Below are positions 1-11,364 of a DNA stretch of 64,000 nt, piece by piece. Source of the DNA: Adineta vaga (Eukaryota; Rotifera). The notes under the pieces are model-generated. The model did no database searches. It saw only the letters and a list, made by a program, of their open reading frames with translations, and was not told where the DNA came from. A program made the position numbers and the translations under genes. Position 1 is the first letter of the stretch, and each line of letters opens with the position of its first letter. The stretch spans positions 10,354,001-10,418,000 of the forward strand of contig CP075493.1 of assembly GCA_021613535.1 (NCBI GenBank), read 5' to 3'.

Positions 1-527
1 ATGAATATGTTCATTTATATACATTTGATTTTATTGTTGAATATGTTGGATTTAAATTAGTATGGGGTTGTTTAGTTTTCTATCCATTTTTTTATCCAAC
101 TGCAATTTGGTTTCCAATTCAATCGAGTTCATTATCATTTTCTCGACAAATACTGAGTATTAGTATCTTTTTTCTTGGATGGATTTTATCACGTGGAGCA
201 AATAATCAAAAATATCTATTTCGAACAAAACCAAAAGAAAAATTTCTTGGCTTAATTCAACCAATCTCCATCAATGGACGATTACTTTGTTCAGGTTGGT
301 GGGCATTGTCTCGTCACGTCAATTATCTTGGTGATACACTCATGGCTGTTGGTCTTAGTTTAGCCATTGCTGGTGGAATAGGTCCATGGTTATATCCATT
401 GTATTATGTTGGATTATTTCTTGCGAGAGAACGAACTGATTTTGAAAGATGTCGAGATAAATATGGAAAAGATTGGGATGAATATTGCCGTCGCGTTCCT
501 TATAGGATTATTCCATTTCTATACTAA
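1..527 (+). CDS. Sterol C14-reductase / lamin B receptor-type protein, C-terminal part
   Basis: This is the last part of an ERG4/ERG24-family gene whose 5' end lies outside the window. The frame is open from base 3 to the TAA at 525-527. Translation gives the family's C-terminal blocks in order: a membrane segment (LVFYPFFYPTAIWF), a Q-K-Y-L-F-R motif, SGWWALSRHVNYLGD, then RCRDKYGKDWDEYCRRVPYR and a terminal IIPFLY. In the family these residues form the NADPH- and sterol-binding end of Delta14-sterol reductase (TM7SF2, DHCR14) or of the lamin B receptor, in the ER or inner nuclear membrane. The N-terminal Tudor domain that would separate LBR from TM7SF2 is not in the window, so the choice stays open. 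A polyadenylation-like AATAAA follows at about 611. Confidence 0.88.
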   Translation, partial: EYVHLYTFDFIVEYVGFKLVWGCLVFYPFFYPTAIWFPIQSSSLSFSRQILSISIFFLGWILSRGANNQKYLFRTKPKEKFLGLIQPISINGRLLCSGWWALSRHVNYLGDTLMAVGLSLAIAGGIGPWLYPLYYVGLFLARERTDFERCRDKYGKDWDEYCRRVPYRIIPFLY

Positions 528-575
528 TAATTATTTTCGACATTTTTTTTTCTAGATTGTAATTAGTTTGCAGAA

Positions 576-1078
576 ATGACATTCGATGGTTTTGGTAGGA
601 TGTGAAAGAGCAATAAAGGTTTAGAACTAATTGATATTCTTTATAGGAAACGGAACTCTTGTGACTTCACATATTCCAACAAGTTCAATTCGTCGACGAA
701 AAGAACAATTGAAAAAAGAAATTCAGGTAAGTTAGATTGAGAATATGTCAATGTACTTCATTTTGTTTGTACAAAAAAGTGACAGATGCGGTTTATGATA
801 GTTTTAATAATAAACATAAAACAGAACTTAGAAAAATATGACATTTTTTATCTACATGAAGAAAACTAATGCATGACTTACAACTTCTTCTTTTCTATTC
901 GTTCGCAATATTAATTATATGTTTTTATATTTAAAGGAAATCCATGAAAAAATTGCTCACTATGAAGTTGAAATGTCCATGATTCAATCTCAACATCCGA
1001 TTGAGTATGTAGAAAACTTGTGCGAATAATTTTCATTCTGATGTCGATAGGTTTCTTTTGATGAATGCAGATGAATAG
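576..1078 (+). CDS. Small coiled-coil protein, or alternative 5' exons of the cytohesin gene
   Basis: Three short exons can be joined with good splice sites and phase: 576-594, 647-726 and 937-1004. They encode about 57 residues with a basic coiled-coil heptad run (SSIRRRKEQLKKEIQEIHEK). After that the end is uncertain. A 46-nt intron followed by 1051-1078 gives a short tail and a TAG; other acceptors give other ends. The coil resembles the N-terminal coiled coil of cytohesins (ENIRRRKQELLADIQ type). Exon 937-1004 ends in phase 2, exactly the phase needed to splice to the cytohesin exon at 1620. So this may be a separate tiny gene or an alternative N-terminus of its neighbour. The upstream gene ends only 48 bases before, and its AATAAA sits inside the first intron. 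Confidence 0.4.
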
Positions 1079-1284
1079 AATATCAAAGCGTTACAATACG
1101 AGAAAAAAAACAGAAATTGGATGATATTGTACTACCTGAATATATTAGTCATTCGAATAATTGACGGAGAAAAAGAATCTAAAACGACCGAAGAAAATAA
1201 TTGAAGCGTCACATACGTCGTTCGTTTTTATTTATTCGAACTTGTATATCAATATTTTCTGTCTGTAATCAATAATTTCATCGA

Positions 1285-3158
1285 ATGGACAAATCGATCG
1301 TTCGCAAGTCATCGAGGGCTTTAGAAACCGGCAAAATCTTTTCGCCAAGACTATCTGAAAGAGGTAAACAGCATGAGAGTCAAACAGAGTTTCATCATGG
1401 TTCGAAAATTGAACAAAAAATACAAAATCTTCGATTACGTATGCATGGACATCTACTACCACCGGAAGTTCCTGTTGTAGAACCGTTAAAACCAATGCGT
1501 TATGTACGACATTTTAATGTCTCAGTTTCATTAAAAAGATCGCGATTGTTAAGGTTTTTCGTTTGTTATATCAATGAATATATTTCACTCATTCTTTTTG
1601 CGTTTTTTTTCCTATTTAGTCGTCCGAATTCCGATTTAAAACAATGGTCGATTGGTAGAAGACAATTCAATGAAAATCCTAAACAAGTAATTTTGAAACA
1701 CCTATGTTTTTCATTTTAAAATGTGTGTTTCCCTAGGGAATTCAATGGCTTGTGGAGAATAATCTTCTTCAAAACACACCAGAGTCAGTGGCGACATTTC
1801 TATTCAATGAAACAGGATTGAGTAAACGTGCCATTGGAGAATATCTTGGCGAAAAGTATGTCTTTGAAACAATACTTATTCTTTTTATTTTATCTATGTT
1901 GTTGAATAGAGATGATTTTCATATTGACGTATTAAAACATTTTGCACGTCGACATGATTTTTTCACAGTAGATATCGTCGAAGCTCTTCGGTTTGTCGAT
2001 TCACTTTCTCTCTCTCTTTGATCAAATCTATTATTACAATAATACTTTTTTAGACGGTATTTATTTGCTTTTCTCCTTCCGGGTGAAGCACAAAAGATCG
2101 ATCGAATTATGGAAGCATTTTCAAAACGATATTATGAATGTAATCCAGATATATTTGTCAATGCTGGTAAGCTGAACCATTCGTTCTTCTAGAAATAAAA
2201 AAAAAAGTGTCTCTCATCATTTTGCTAATCATCTAGAAGTGTGTTTCATCCTATCCTATGCAATAATTATGCTGAATACATCACTGCATAATAAAAGTGC
2301 TCGTATGGGTGGACCGTTTACGTATGAAAAGTTTCTTAGTAGTTTAACTGAAGCTATTTCTCAACAACATATGCCTGACTCAACTACACTTAAAGTAAAA
2401 ATGATGAATAATGAATTTTGAAATGATTGAATTTTATTTTGTTTTTTCTTTTATAGAATATTTATGATCATATTAAAAATAATGAATTCAAATTTCCAGA
2501 TGATGGTGATATCGATATAATGAATGTTAGCATGAGAATTAAAGAAGGGTAAGAATATCAGAATGATGTTTTCAAATGATAAAGTAGAATTTTGTTTCAT
2601 AGTGGTTCAACCATCATTAAAGAAGGATGGTTATGGAAACAAGGTAAATTTAACGAAAGAAATGAGAAAAAAAACAAATTAATTGATAATTTAGGCGGAC
2701 TTGTCCGTAATTGGAAACGACGTTGGTTTGTTATAACAGATGGATGTTTGTTTTATTATGAATCTCGCACAGTAAATAATTATTGATTGTTTTTTTACTT
2801 GTAATTTACATACAAAAATTTTCTTAAATAGGAAGTTGATAATCCTCGTGGTATCGTATCATTAATTGATGTTGGTGTTCGAGAAATTGAAGATGATCGA
2901 CCAAAACAATTTTGTTTTGAACTTTTTCCACTTGCTGGCGAAAAAGTAAAATCAACGAAACCAGTATCTGGAGAAATAGGAAAAGTTACTGAAGGTAATC
3001 AATACTAATATTTCTCTTATTGCCAAACATTCATTGTTATTGCAGGTCATCATACAGTCTATCGAATGTCCGCACCATCTGACGATGAACGTAAAGATTG
3101 GATTCGTGCATTACGTATTGGCACTCAAAATGAATTACCTAAACAACGACTATCCTAG
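1285..3158 (+). CDS. CYTH: Cytohesin, ARF guanine-nucleotide exchange factor (Sec7 + PH)
   Basis: Eleven exons (1285-1553, 1620-1686, 1737-1855, 1910-1990, 2054-2166, 2237-2394, 2457-2548, 2603-2643, 2695-2771, 2832-2994, 3046-3158) join in phase to about 430 residues. The N-terminal roughly 110 residues are basic and unfamiliar. A Sec7 domain follows ([23 protein letters not shown] with the catalytic glutamate, [15 protein letters not shown]), then a PH domain ([39 protein letters not shown]). Cytohesins activate ARF1/ARF6 at the plasma membrane after PH binding to phosphoinositides. The usual C-terminal polybasic stretch is short here, ending KQRLS. The start at 1285 is the first ATG of the open exon; the usual coiled coil is missing from this model but is encoded just upstream. 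An AATAAA lies near 3345. Confidence 0.9.
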
Positions 3159-3370
3159 TAGAATTTGTGGTGCTAGTAATTCTTTTTGTCATTCCATGCA
3201 TGTCTCTTCAATGGCTGATACGTAGTTTTATATATTTGCTCTCTTTTTTGTGTATACTTCTTTTTCTTTTACGACGCCCGGTGCGTTGTCTTCTTTTTGT
3301 GTATAGAACAGTGTATCTTTTCATGTTTTTAGTATAATGTGAACTAATAAAGAATTTCGAATTTGTTTTT

Positions 3371-3380
3371 CTTTTTCAGA
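3371..3380 (+). promoter_or_regulatory. Possible trans-splice acceptor before PSMD4
   Basis: A pyrimidine run ending in CAG (AG at 3378-3379) lies 33 nt before the PSMD4 ATG. It comes about 30 nt after the AATAAA that would end the cytohesin transcript. No upstream exon that would need it for cis-splicing is seen. This arrangement is typical of spliced-leader operons; inference only. Confidence 0.4.
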
Positions 3381-3412
3381 TCGATCGAAGAAGAAAAAAA
3401 AAGAAGCTAATC

Positions 3413-5106
3413 ATGCCATTGGAGAGTACGATTATCTGGTGAGGAGAATCGAACAAATCGAAGAGGAAAAGACGAGAATAATGTGTTGCTTTTTTAAATA
3501 TTTAGTATTGATAATAGTGATTATATGCGTGATGGAGATTTTATTCCTTCAAGAATGCAAGTACAACAAGATGCTGTATCATTAATTTTCCATGCTAAAA
3601 CAAGATCAAATCCGGAGAATAATGTTGGATTACTCACATTTTCCGAGTATGACAAGTATTATTAGTGATGATGATGATAATTAGTCATTTTTACCTTTTA
3701 GCGGACGAGTTGTTACTCAATTAACAAGTGATGTGGGCAAAGTCTTTTCAAAATTACATTTATTACCAATCGAAGGAAAAAATGATTTTTGTAAAGGAAT
3801 TAAAGTTGCTAATGTATGTGAACAATTTGTATTGATTAAACTGATATATTATTATTGACTTTTGTTTTCATAGTTAGCATTAAAACATCGACAAGGAAAG
3901 AATCATCGACCTCGTATTGTTGCTTTTATTGGTAGTCCATTAGAAGTGGATACAAATGAATTTACTAAATTAGCAAAACGATTAAAGAAAGAAAAAGTCT
4001 CCATTGATATTGTTATTTTCGGTGATGAAGTAAGATTATTCCTATACATATACTATTGTATTCGTATTAAATCATAATTTAGTCATCAAAAGAGAAATTC
4101 GAAGAATTTATAACAATTATTAATGGAAAAGAAAATACAAAGTAAGAGAATAGAATACATGTCACATAAGATTATTGAATATATTATGATTTAATCTAGT
4201 TCTCATTTAATATGTGTTCCATCCGGAGCAAATTTACCGGATACACTTATCAATACACCAATCATTCAAAGCGAAGATGGTTCAGGTATACCAGGTGGAT
4301 ATTCAGCAAGTGCTTTTGCATTTGGAATTAATCCAGAAGATGATCCTGAATTGGCTATGGTTTGTTCTTTTCTGGGATGTCTTATTTGATACAATGAGTT
4401 CTTTTTTTAAGGCACTTCGAATTTCTATGGAAGAACAAAGACGTGTTCAAGAAGCAGAAATAGGTCGTGGTTCAGCTAGTGAAACTACTGGTCCACAAAA
4501 TCCACCAACAAATTCAGGAACTTCAAGTAAATAGATGAAGATTTAGTTTTTCTTTGATTTCTGTAAATTATTTTTTCTATTATCTAGGTGCTAATCTTGA
4601 TGCACAAACAGGTTCAAATGAAATGGATGTTACTCGACTTACAGAAGAAGAGCAAATTGCATTGGCTATTCAAATGTCTATGTCACAAGCAGAAGGCGGT
4701 AGTATGTATTCTATTTCTTTTGCGAATTTTAGTTTTTAATTGATTGATTGATTGATAAATATTGTATTGAATTAATAGATACAAATGACGTTGAAATGAA
4801 AGAAGAACCTTCGAATACAGCCACAGCTGAAAAACCAGCAACAGTAAGTTGATTTTGTTTCTTGGATATCAATGTTCTATGTGGTTTTTGTGTCAGACAA
4901 CTGAAGGACAACAACAATCGAATCCTGATTCATTTGCTGCATCACTTAATGATCCGCAATTTTTACGCGATGTTCTTCGAGATTTACCAGGTGTCGATGT
5001 TGATAGCGAGGCTGTTCGAGCTGCTCTTGAACAAGTTCAACAACAGCCAAAAAAATCAGATGACAACGATGATGCAGCAGCGAAGAAGAAAAAGGATGGA
5101 AAATAA
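3413..5106 (+). CDS. PSMD4: 26S proteasome non-ATPase regulatory subunit 4 (RPN10)
   Basis: Ten exons give about 385 residues, close to the 377 of human PSMD4. The N-terminal von Willebrand A domain is clear ([79 protein letters not shown]). Two ubiquitin-interacting motifs follow: [20 protein letters not shown] and [20 protein letters not shown]. The C-terminal block [16 protein letters not shown] and a lysine-rich tail close the protein. RPN10 sits between base and lid of the 19S particle and captures ubiquitylated substrates. The first coding exon is only 26 nt (3413-3438); its MPLEST start matches the family MVLEST start, which fixes the ATG. The gene follows cytohesin on the same strand after 254 bases and may be co-transcribed with it. 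Confidence 0.95.
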
Positions 5107-5785
5107 CATGTGATCGAATGATTTATGTAATTAACTAATCGAGAAGAACTACATTGAAATTTTATGTCATTTTTTGCTCTCCTTTTCTGTGGAATTTCTT
5201 TTTCTCTTATATTTCTGCTGTTTAAAATTCAGCTAGCAAAATTACCACAACTTACCACGAAACATAGTTTCAAAACAGAATAAAAATTTATGATTTCGAT
5301 CAGTATGAAAGTCTTCATCAATCCTTTAAAGAATACAATAGATTCCTTTGAAAAAAAATAATTGATTGTTCTTTTGACAAAATTGAATTATGTCGTACAA
5401 GTACACTTCACCATCGTGCATTTTCAAAGAAAGAAAATATCTCGCTTTCACGTACTATTACAGATTGCCTATTAGATCAAACTTGGGTATTATAAATTCA
5501 CTCTTGTTTTATCTATTCATTATCGAAATAAGAAGAAGATACAAGCCAAAAAGAGAAGAAAAAAAACTGAGACGTAATATAGTGAGAGAGAGAGAAAAAA
5601 AGAAGTACTAATGGAAGAAATGAAATTGTTTTCATGGTTAGTTTTCTTTCTCATATTTGAATGGATTAGTGTGAAAATTACAGAAAAAAAGAAAGAGAAA
5701 AAAAATGAAACATGGATTCTTTTTTTTTTCTTCAACACTAAAAGTACATTTTTATTGGAAGGAAAATATCCCAAAAATCTTTCTT
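5107..5785. other. Convergent intergenic spacer
   Basis: The spacer lies between the 3' ends of PSMD4 and the LIM gene. It is AT-rich with GAAA and GAGA runs around 5580-5720. The short open frames here are low-complexity (K/E/R on plus, F/S/L on minus) and look like chance. No gene seen. Confidence 0.6.
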
Positions 5786-7248
5786 TTAATTTGTTCGATG
5801 ATGATAAGTAACAACATTCCGATGAGTACTAGTAAAACTTGTATTGTCTGTTTCATAGTTTGTTCGTCGTCCACAATCAGGACAAACGATATCAGATCCT
5901 TCAGTAAGAAAACCACGACCAACAAGTGATGAACGACAACGTTGACACACAAAACAATCATTATGCCAATGACGATCTTCAAACGAGATGTAGCGTGTAC
6001 CACCAACTCCTATGAAATAGTGAAAAACAAAAGAAAACAATTTTTATTTTTGTTTGATTTATTGTCATTTACCTGTTATAGGTTTAGCACATGAAAAGCA
6101 TTTCTTAGCAAAAAGTCGACCAAAACAATCAGCACAATAGGGATGATCATCTCGCGATGTAAAACGTTGACCAGCAAGAGAATTTTTACAATTTGTACAT
6201 GTAAAACATTCACGATGCCTAGAATGAATTTGAATTTCAAGAAAAAAAACGTCTTGATTTTGAAAATAAATCTTTACCATGGTTGATTCTTGTATGTCAC
6301 GCCACCTTGACTGATTATCTAAGGATAAAAAAAAACATATAGGTTTGATCAATCGCGATGAAACTATATACCTTGTGACAACGTGTACATTTTGTTGCAA
6401 AATTATCTTCATAACATGTTACACAAAAACTTTTTTGATCCTTAGGAATAAAACTTTTCGTTCCAATTGGTTGTGAACATGAGTGACAAGTAAAACAGTG
6501 TTCATGAAATTGTTGATTGCGATATTCGAGTTTCTTACTACCTTTTAAATTGATTACATATATCGTTATATAAGTAGACGAAGAACAAGAGGGAAAAAAA
6601 GCATCGATTGACTAACCTGGTTTAAATATTTGATGACATTTATCACAACGTGAAGCAAATTGTTGATTATAACATTCTCCACAAAAAAGATGCTCATTTT
6701 TACAGCCGAACGGTTTATCAACAAGTGCTGCTTTACATACCGAGCAAAAGAAACATTTTTCATGCCAATGACGATCTTTATACGAAAGATCCTAAACATA
6801 AAATCATCACTATTTCATATCGAATGGTTTCTTCTTCGAATCGAACTAACTTTGGAATCTGTACCAATTTTTCTATGACATTCTTCACATGTATTAGCAA
6901 AACGATCTTCATAACATGTAATACAATAAGGTCGTTCATCTTTAAGAATATATCGGGAACCAGATAAATTTCGATTACAATGTGCACAATTAAAATGTTC
7001 TTCACCACCAAGACTATGTGAATTATATTGATATGATGAATGACCATTAGTAACTTTTGGATTGCTATTTAATGATCGAGTATAATCACCATCACCATTG
7101 TTATAGGTGACCTAAAAAAAAAGGTAATATTCATATGTTTTCGATATGTATTAAGAAAAGAAATAAAAGCGATTTCTTGTCGTCATTTTGTTTCGAAATT
7201 GATTCGTTTATAATAAACAATACTCACGCGTACAAGTTCGTCTTCCAT
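5786..7248 (-). CDS. FHL2: Four-and-a-half LIM domain protein
   Basis: A first exon of 21 nt (MEDELVR, 7228-7248) and several further exons give about 320 residues. An N-terminal extension of some 45 residues, rich in Asn, Ser and Gly, precedes a half LIM (FNCAHCNRNLSGSRYILKDE) and four full LIM domains. Each LIM has the CxxC...HxxC / CxxC...CxxC/D zinc pattern, e.g. HWHEKCFFCSVC, FHEHCFTCHSC, HRECFTCTNC, HWHNDCFVCQRC. Blocks such as PIGTKSFIPKD and SLVGRGFLTEGSDIVCPDCG match vertebrate FHL1/2/3 very closely. FHL proteins are zinc-dependent scaffolds that link integrins, actin and transcription factors, in muscle and other tissues. The C-terminal 20 or so residues after the last zinc ligand are extra. 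Which vertebrate FHL it corresponds to cannot be settled; the symbol marks the best-matching family member. Confidence 0.92.
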
Positions 7249-8600
7249 TTGGACTTTATTCTTCTCGATATTTAACTTGTAATGATATTAATTATAATCC
7301 AAGCAGAAGGCTAGTGATGATGTTAGTAAGCACATTTCATTTACACAATGAATCTGTCAATGGTCGATGAGTGCTACTTTTTCTGTTCGTTTTTTTTCGT
7401 TTTGCTTTTTATTCAAAGTATTGTTCAACGGGCATGCGAATGAGAGAAGTTAGTTGAAAGAAAGAATAGTATAAAGCAAAGAATATTGCTTAAAGGTACA
7501 AAGAGAGAGAGAGAGAGAAAGAACAGAAGAAAAGGAATTGTATGCAAATAGGACATATATATAAGCGTGTAGGCTAAAAGAAATGAATAGAGAAGCATAG
7601 AAGACATGCTAAATCTTTGACGATATTACATCTCTTTCACACACACATGTGATGTTTGATAAGACGAAATTTTTTGCTCTTTATAAAAGAAAGAAAGAAA
7701 GAAAGAATAATGGTCACCGACAACTTCTTACTATCATTGAGTTACATGTACCTGCGGTCACTGAAAAAAAGTTTTTTTTCATTTATATACATATATGTGT
7801 GTATGTTTTTATTACAAAAGTACCATCAGTGGTCACTTGAAACTTTATAAATGAGAGAAAAATAACGCATATATACACTTTCAAGCATTATTTATAAGTG
7901 TAGTCTGAAGAAGTTTATCAAGCCTTTTCTTTGATAATTGTTTGAAATAAAACAGAAGCATGATACATGCAAAAAAAATTCACTATACATTGAATTTAAT
8001 TGAACAATCAGATGTCATCTTAGTGATATTCAACACCACGATGATAATCAGAAGCAAAAGGATTCTAAGGACGTGTTTGAATTGAGGACAAACTATTTAT
8101 TCTTGCATGTTGTCTCAGTGTCAAATATTGAAAAAAGGCGTCAAAAAGAGAAGAATCGGTATATGCGAGTCCTGTTTTGCGGTTGTACATAACGCTTGAA
8201 GAGAAACTGAAGTGTCTATATGTCAATATTAAATCTTAACCGATAAATGTATTGGACTACTTCTATCGAATGAAACTACATGAAGAAATCGTACTGAAGT
8301 AGAAGCAATGAGTTTGAATAGATTTTATTTCATTATGGAATAAGCAGTGTATATATATAAAGAGAGGGAGAGAGAGAGATGAAAAAAGCGATGTCCCAAA
8401 GCTATTTTTTTTATATTCAATTGATGCGTGCTCAGAGTATAAAAGAATAGAGATTTTTTATTTGATACCTACATTCATTTTGACACGATATTGAACCTTG
8501 AGTGAAAAAATGATATGATAATTATTGAAATTAATTGGGATTTTTTTCGGGAAAAGAATTCTATTGTGAAATTTAATTGAAGAGAAAACAAAATAGAAAC
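7249..8600. other. Intergenic spacer with simple repeats
   Basis: This is upstream of the LIM gene. It holds GA-rich tracts near 7500-7525 and 8360-8380 and GAAA runs near 7690. No open frame with family resemblance is seen on either strand. It may hold the promoter of the LIM gene and the 3' region of the small ORF at 8601. Confidence 0.6.
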
Positions 8601-8801
8601 TTAACAAACCCCTCCAGATCGTCGATTATCACCGGCAAGGTTTTGTCTTGAAATACTTTCATCATTGGAATAATACGGATGTTCTTCATAAACATGAGGA
8701 TCTTGTATATTAGCATAAGTTGGTTGTTGATGTTGAAAATGACTTTGTGAACTACCTGAACTTGTAGTTCGTCTATTTGGGCTTGTACTTATGTGTGCCA
8801 T
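8601..8801 (-). CDS. Small hypothetical protein, 66 residues
   Basis: A single open frame starts at an ATG (8799-8801) and ends TAA at 8601. It encodes a hydrophilic Ser/Asn/Tyr-rich peptide (MAHISTSPNRRTTSSGSS..., with PHVYEEHPYYSNDES). It has no signal peptide, membrane segment or recognised domain. GTTTGT near the stop could be a splice donor, so this could be the first exon of a longer gene, but no convincing partner exon was found downstream. Composition is more protein-like than the surrounding chance frames. Not recognised. Confidence 0.35.
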   Translation of the reverse strand: MAHISTSPNRRTTSSGSSQSHFQHQQPTYANIQDPHVYEEHPYYSNDESISRQNLAGDNRRSGGVC

Positions 8802-9723
8802 TTATTGAAAAACAAAATATATATCTAGAAAAGAGCAAAATAAACAAATGTAAAGGAATAGAAGTCTGACAATCTAATTCACAGCTTATTTATGCTTTGA
8901 TCGAACGCAATATAATAAAAAAAAATGTTTTCGCAGTCAATACCTTTCATATTATATATAATTTTTTTTTCTTCTCTTCTACTTTCAAATCATTCTCAAT
9001 GCCAATATATTAACCCGAAAAGTTTCTTTCTTTTTCTTCTTCTTTTCCTGCTTTGACTTAAACTACTCAGAGAACGTGTGCGTGTATGTTTGTGCGCGTA
9101 CGCCCATATTCATCAATGGTAATGGCAAATGTTAGAAGAAAGAGAGAGAGAGAGAGAAAAAAGACGTCAAAGAATAGCTAGAAGTAGAAGGACATGTTGT
9201 TGTTTCTTTATTTTAATTCAAAGTCATGCCAACCAAAGCGTATGTATAGATCTTTTTTAGCAAACACAACAACAGAATAGAACAGACGAACGAATAAAAA
9301 AAGGAAGAAAAAAAATGACTAGAAAGGCACCACATGGTGTCGACGGCAACATATTGACAAGAGATCCATAGACTATATTTGCTCAAGTCTTTCTGTATAT
9401 ATACATGCAGATGGTTGTCAACTAAATCAATGCAATCATTACATGTTTTTTAATCAACCATAAGTAGAAAAGAAAACGAAATAAATCGTTTTTTTTATTC
9501 AATTGATCGCATAGAAACGATTTTCTTTTCTTTAGTGTTTTTAATCGATTCGATCGAAAATAGTGCAAGTATTAAAGGCACATGGATTTGCATGTGTTTC
9601 ATTCTTTTTTTGTTCTCATTGAAAATTGAAATATTAGTTACGAAATAGAGAATAACAACTAATAAAGAAAAAAAAAGTTGACAAAAAAATAGATGTATGT
9701 GTATGTGTGTATGTAGATATTTA
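8802..9723. other. Intergenic spacer
   Basis: AT-rich DNA with a (GA)n tract near 9142-9160 and T-rich runs. The minus-strand frame at 9495-9782 is mostly His/Ile/Phe low complexity and overlaps the end of the TARP gene; it is not supported as a gene. Confidence 0.6.
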
Positions 9724-11054
9724 TTAAACAGATGTAGTCCGTTTAACACCTCGTCTTGTATTTCGTCGTATTGGATTATCATTAGTCGATCGTGTTGTGG
9801 ATTGAGACATCATAGAAATTTTTGCATTTAACATCGGTGCAGGTGTTGTTGGTCGGGAATTAGCTAAGAGTTGTGCTTGTGATTTGGATTTAACCATTTG
9901 TGTGAGTAAATGCATATCTTCTGCACGTATTAAAACGCGACAATAATCGCCGTAAGCGATCGTTGGTGATCGAGGTGGAAAAGGTATTCTGTCAAATTTC
10001 GGCAATGGTGGTAGCGGTGATGAAGTTGAATTATCAAATGGTAAACGTCGTCGTGCTTGTTTATAAATCAAAGAATTGATTCCATCATTTGTTATATATT
10101 GATATTGTAGATGATTTTGATTTGAACGATTGCCGATCGATTTTGTTGGAGTTAATGAAGCGAGATTTAATGGTAAAGCTGTTGTCATTGATAGGCAATT
10201 TCCCATCAATTGACGCGTTCGTTCACGTAATTTTTCTTGTTTACGTACAAGTGCACGAAAACGATAGATAAACCAATAAACAGTTAGAACACCAGTTAAT
10301 TCTTGTAGAACAAATGATAAAACCGCACAAAGAAATGAATAGCCATAGGAACAATGCATCACCGGATGATCTTGATCGATTTTAACGGATTCTTCTGTTG
10401 TTATTGATACATATAAGGTAACACCAACCATAGTTAGTAAACCTATTTGAAGAAGAAGAAGAAGAAGAAGAAAAAAATATATATAAATTATTCATCTTTT
10501 TTTTTCTTTTCCGAAGATGTCGAAGAAATTTTACCTGAGATAGAAAATAAAAGTCCTGAGATGAAGAAAACAGCTTTTCGACGTCGTTTACAAAGACCAC
10601 GAGTAAACAAAAAAATAGCAATTATCAAAAGAATAGATGCAGCTGAAAAACAAGTCATACTTGGTGCTGATCGATCTAAATAGGTACAGCAGAAAGAAGA
10701 GAAAATTTTGAACAATAATCAAACTAATTTTCGCTTATCAATATTAAATTACTTACATGATACAGCTTTGAAACCTTTCTCCAATTTCGCTTCTGCTTTT
10801 GAATATTTAACAATCTCACATTCATATCTTCCATAATTTATTTCTCGCGAACATTCTCGCCATAAACCAATACGATGAAATGTATAATTTGCAATTCGTG
10901 ATTCTCCTGCTTTAACAATAGGATTTTGTGATAGACGTGTTTGATTACCGTAAATCCAATGATCAGTAAATAAACAAATGGTCATAAGTGCAGGCGCAGT
11001 ATAGGCACTGACCGCTGCACATACCATCAGTGCCTTATGATGAAAATTACCCAT
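9724..11054 (-). CDS. Stargazin-like calcium-channel gamma subunit / TARP
   Basis: Three exons (11054-10757, 10675-10535, 10442-9724) join in phase to about 385 residues. The start MGNFHHKALMVCAAVSAYTA lines up with the family's MGLFDRGVQML start, so the ATG at 11052-11054 is preferred over upstream codons. Four membrane segments are visible. The first is followed by DHWIYG, and the extracellular loop contains GLWREC (family: GLWRTC). TM2 contains SAASILLIIAIFLFTRGLC, TM3 GLLFSISGLLTMVGVTLYVS, and TM4 SYGYSFLCAVLSFVLQELTG. These proteins tune AMPA receptors or voltage-gated calcium channels at the plasma membrane. The cytoplasmic tail is Ser/Pro/Arg-rich and ends KRTTSV, a class I PDZ ligand like the RRTTPV end of vertebrate TARPs. 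Intron 2 contains an (AAG)n tract. Exact paralogue not assignable. Confidence 0.82.
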
Positions 11055-11332
11055 CCATGCGCCGTCTCTGCGCAACCGGGAAAGGAACTAATGTTCTTCT
11101 CGACTAACGAATATGATAGAAAGGAAAACGAAGTGCCAATGGACGACGTGTAACTAAACACAAGGGTAATGGAAACGATAATGATGTTGATGATGTGTCA
11201 AATCATCTAAAATGCAAACATACACACATATATATTTTTACACACCTCTCTTGTCTAAGCTAGAAGTCAAAAACGTGTATGAAAAGATTAGAATTTGTTG
11301 ATGGTTCGGTGGGAATAACTTAGCACGCAATG

Positions 11333-11364
11333 ATCTATCTATCTATCTATCTATCTGTCTGTCT
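11333..11364. repeat. Tetranucleotide microsatellite (ATCT)n-(GTCT)n
   Basis: Six tandem ATCT units are followed by GTCT units, directly visible in the sequence. Confidence 0.95.

Noticed and set aside
1232-1495. Minus-strand 87-residue frame opposite cytohesin exon 1
   Set aside because: The plus strand continues in phase into Sec7 exons; the minus frame has no family resemblance.
11054-11075. Start of the TARP gene at 11075
   Set aside because: That codon is TTG; the in-frame ATG at 11052-11054 aligns with the family start MG-F.
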